Assembly: GCA_023375675.1 (NCBI GenBank)
Contig: JALQBC010000019.1
Span: 434,001-498,000, forward strand
Direction: 5' to 3'
DNA: 64,000 bases
Source of the DNA: Cytospora piceicola
Taxonomy: Eukaryota > Ascomycota > Sordariomycetes > Diaporthales > Cytosporaceae
In this document: positions 62,088 to 64,000 of the stretch, piece by piece
How positions within the stretch are numbered: the stretch's first letter is position 1
Layout of the letters: each line of letters starts with the position of its first letter
Notes under the pieces: model-generated
Seen by the model: only the letters and a program-made list of their open reading frames with translations
Told to the model about the DNA's origin: nothing
Databases searched by the model: none
Made by a program: the position numbers and the translations under genes

Positions 62088-64000
62088 ATGCCTGCAGCCA
62101 CAGGGCCTGGCGATCAGGGCGCCTTCCTAGTCCAGGCCAGGAAGCTCTACGTAGCCTCTAAGTTCAAGGCTTCGCTTGTGCACTTTAAGATGGCAAGTTT
62201 ACATGGTCACCACACTTGGCGATACCTTCACTAACCCCCACCCCCTCCGCAGGCATTGGTCAAGTGCAGCTGCAACAGGGACATGGTCCTCACGGCTAAG
62301 AAGCTGGGCATCAGTCTCAAGGAGATCTCGATCCCCACCTGCCACTGCAAAGACCTCAATGCCCTGTCGCTGGCCCCGAATCATGACAAGCTGGCCATGT
62401 ACAACCTGGCAACCAAGCCCTGCACCTGTGGAAGCGGTCTGGTCTCCTGCGACTTGCCCGCCCACCTCGGGGCCATCGAAGGCATCGCCGCCGCCTACGA
62501 CAAGCTCCAGGCCCACAGCAAGGCCCTCCAGTATGCCTCCCTGTACGTCGTGATGGCCCCTCATGTCCCAGAAGGTTACTTGAGGATGGCCAAGGCTCTG
62601 CGCTTGATGGACACCCTGCAGGCCTCCGACACCAAGTCTCGGTGTACATGGATCTATCACCAGGCGCTCGAGAGTGTCAGAACCTACGGGAACAAGAACC
62701 ACGAGAAGCTGAAGATCCTGCACAGCCTCCTGCGCAAGGACATCATAGTCTCTCTTCCTGCCGAGCTTCAGGCATTGGTCTTACAGCACCTGTCACAGGC
62801 CGAACTCTGCCGCTGCATGAGAGTTACCAAATCATGGAACCAGGTCTCTCGCAACCCAAGCCTCTGGAAAGACTTGAGACTTGTGAAGAACTGGTCTGCA
62901 CTGACGCCTCGCCCATTACGTCCCGGCGTCCTCAACGATATCATTCTCAACCGTGCCGCCAAGCTGGTCAAGAACTTAGTCATACGTGGTATGAGAGACT
63001 TCGGGATCGACGATACGAAGCTCAGGTCTATCCTCAGGGCGCTTCCTCAGCTCCGGACTCTTGAACTGAGAGGCTCCGACCCGGCTCTTTTCTCGAGGAC
63101 CTCTGTACCATCTTACAAGAACGTGCTAGATGTCTTGTTCCAGGATGCTCCCTCCAGCCTCAGGACCCTTCACGTCGAAGACTTTTTTGAGGAATCCGGC
63201 GGTCGTGGATATGACGATTGGTCGATCCCCCCAGGACCACTGGTTCAGAATCTGCAAGAACTCACGTTCATCAATCTGTCCGACCCTCTGTACTTCCTGG
63301 GGCCTGATGGAACCACCCCGACCGTCTGGCCAAAACTAGAGAAGCTGATGGTTTCTTGCGAACCCCAGATAAGAAACCGGCCACAGATCAACTTTGTAAG
63401 TGATACAAAACACTCCACTGATTTTTTTACCCGTTTAGGAAATAGCTGATAATCTGTAGTTACGTTTAATTACGGCCATGCCTGCCATGAAGGATGTGTG
63501 CATCGTTGGATGTAATGCCTCTGGTGACCCTCGCAAGCCCTACACAATTTCTGCTTCCGCGTTATGGAACACGTTGGAGCGATTTGTGATTCGAAAGTTT
63601 GTCTGGGAACGGGCTATGACGTCAAATATACCTCGGCTGCCCCCTGGTCTTCGCGTCCTGGATATTGGCGGCAACCCTTTATACCTTCTGATCAGATACA
63701 AGATCGTTGCGGACCAACACGAGAAACTCACCGGCGAGCGTTTACCCCTTGCCCTGAGTCAACTGGAGCACCTACGCCTCAGTGAGTTCGATTTCCACAT
63801 CGACAACATCCTACACAGGACCGTCTTGGAGGTGATGTCCTGGTGGCTGGGTCTCCTGGCGCCCAGCATCTCCAACGGCACGCTCACGTCCCTGGACATA
63901 CCCTTCGACGACGACATCCAGGCCCAGTTCGACCAGCTCCTCGACAAGCGCATCATCCGCAGCTTCTCCTGCAACGGCCTCCCGCCCCCGCCCAGCTTCC
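62088..64000 (+). CDS. TPR/F-box/LRR protein, Pof3/Dia2-like (3' end outside window)
   Basis: Exons 62088-62192, 62253-63395 and 63460 onward; at least 596 residues, open at the window edge. Exon 1 begins a TPR helix (ARKLYVASKFKASLVHFKM) that continues in exon 2 as ALVKC. Intron 1 (60 nt) has a GCAAGT donor, a CTAAC box and a CCGCAG acceptor, i.e. a GC-AG intron. Intron 2 (64 nt) is GTAAGT...TGTAG; the nearer TTTAG would lead to an in-frame stop. TPR residues lie at about 10-190, interrupted by a Cys-rich insert (CSC, CHC, CTC...C at about 39-105). The F-box is at about 200-245 (SLPAELQALVLQHLSQAELC). Leu-rich segments follow. F-box proteins bring substrates to SCF ubiquitin ligases. Pof3 and Dia2 share the TPR-F-box-LRR order and act in genome stability and transcriptional silencing. 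The exact orthology is inferred. Confidence 0.85.

Noticed and set aside
1..64000. Search for a biosynthetic cluster, giant mobile element, CRISPR or phage-like system
   Set aside because: No polyketide synthase, peptide synthetase, P450, transporter, tyrosine recombinase captain, transposase or reverse transcriptase frame is visible. The metabolic enzymes present are isolated.

Overview
The window is a piece of a filamentous ascomycete genome, most likely a Sordariomycete. The evidence is the set of protein families (RAS2-type GTPase, ApsA/Num1 cortical anchor, Pom1-type DYRK kinase, Pex24-type peroxin, a small MCYxV-type conserved protein typical of Sordariomycetes). Introns are short (mostly 50-260 nt), with GTRNGT-like donors and CTAAC/CTGAY branch-like boxes. 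I see no bacterial operons, CRISPR, rRNA, recognisable tRNA or transposon coding sequence. No species call is possible from the sequence alone. All gene models are read from the sequence by joining frames at plausible splice sites. No transcript or homology search was run.

Layout. 0.5-3.5 kb: a divergent pair, an SDR oxidoreductase (minus) and a TPMT-family SAM methyltransferase (plus). 3.5-10.6 kb: gene-free, microsatellite-rich. 10.6-11.5 kb: RAS2 (minus). 11.5-18.0 kb: no secure gene, two weak candidates. 18.0-21.2 kb: a divergent pair, a type II HAD hydrolase (minus) and a six-helix membrane protein built of three repeats (plus). 21.2-27.8 kb: no secure gene. 27.8-36.1 kb: the densest part, with ApsA (plus), OTU deubiquitinase (plus) and, convergent to it, a Pex24-family peroxin (minus). 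39.7-44.2 kb: Pom1-type kinase (plus). 44.2-62.1 kb: about 18 kb with one small conserved gene (55.65 kb). 62.1 kb to the end: a TPR/F-box protein gene that runs off the window.

Functionally, three of the eleven genes (RAS2, ApsA, Pom1) belong to growth signalling, cortical nuclear positioning and polarity. The others are metabolism (SDR, methyltransferase, HAD), ubiquitin (OTU, F-box) and peroxisome. These are ordinary housekeeping genes, and I see no biosynthetic cluster and no clear undescribed multi-gene system. The most notable non-genic signals are a palindromic 10-mer, TACCTAGGTA, found at 16 or more intergenic sites, and sharp GC-rich patches whose edges fall inside genes. The most notable genic signals are the triplicated membrane protein, an array of QT motifs in ApsA and a GC-AG intron in the F-box gene.
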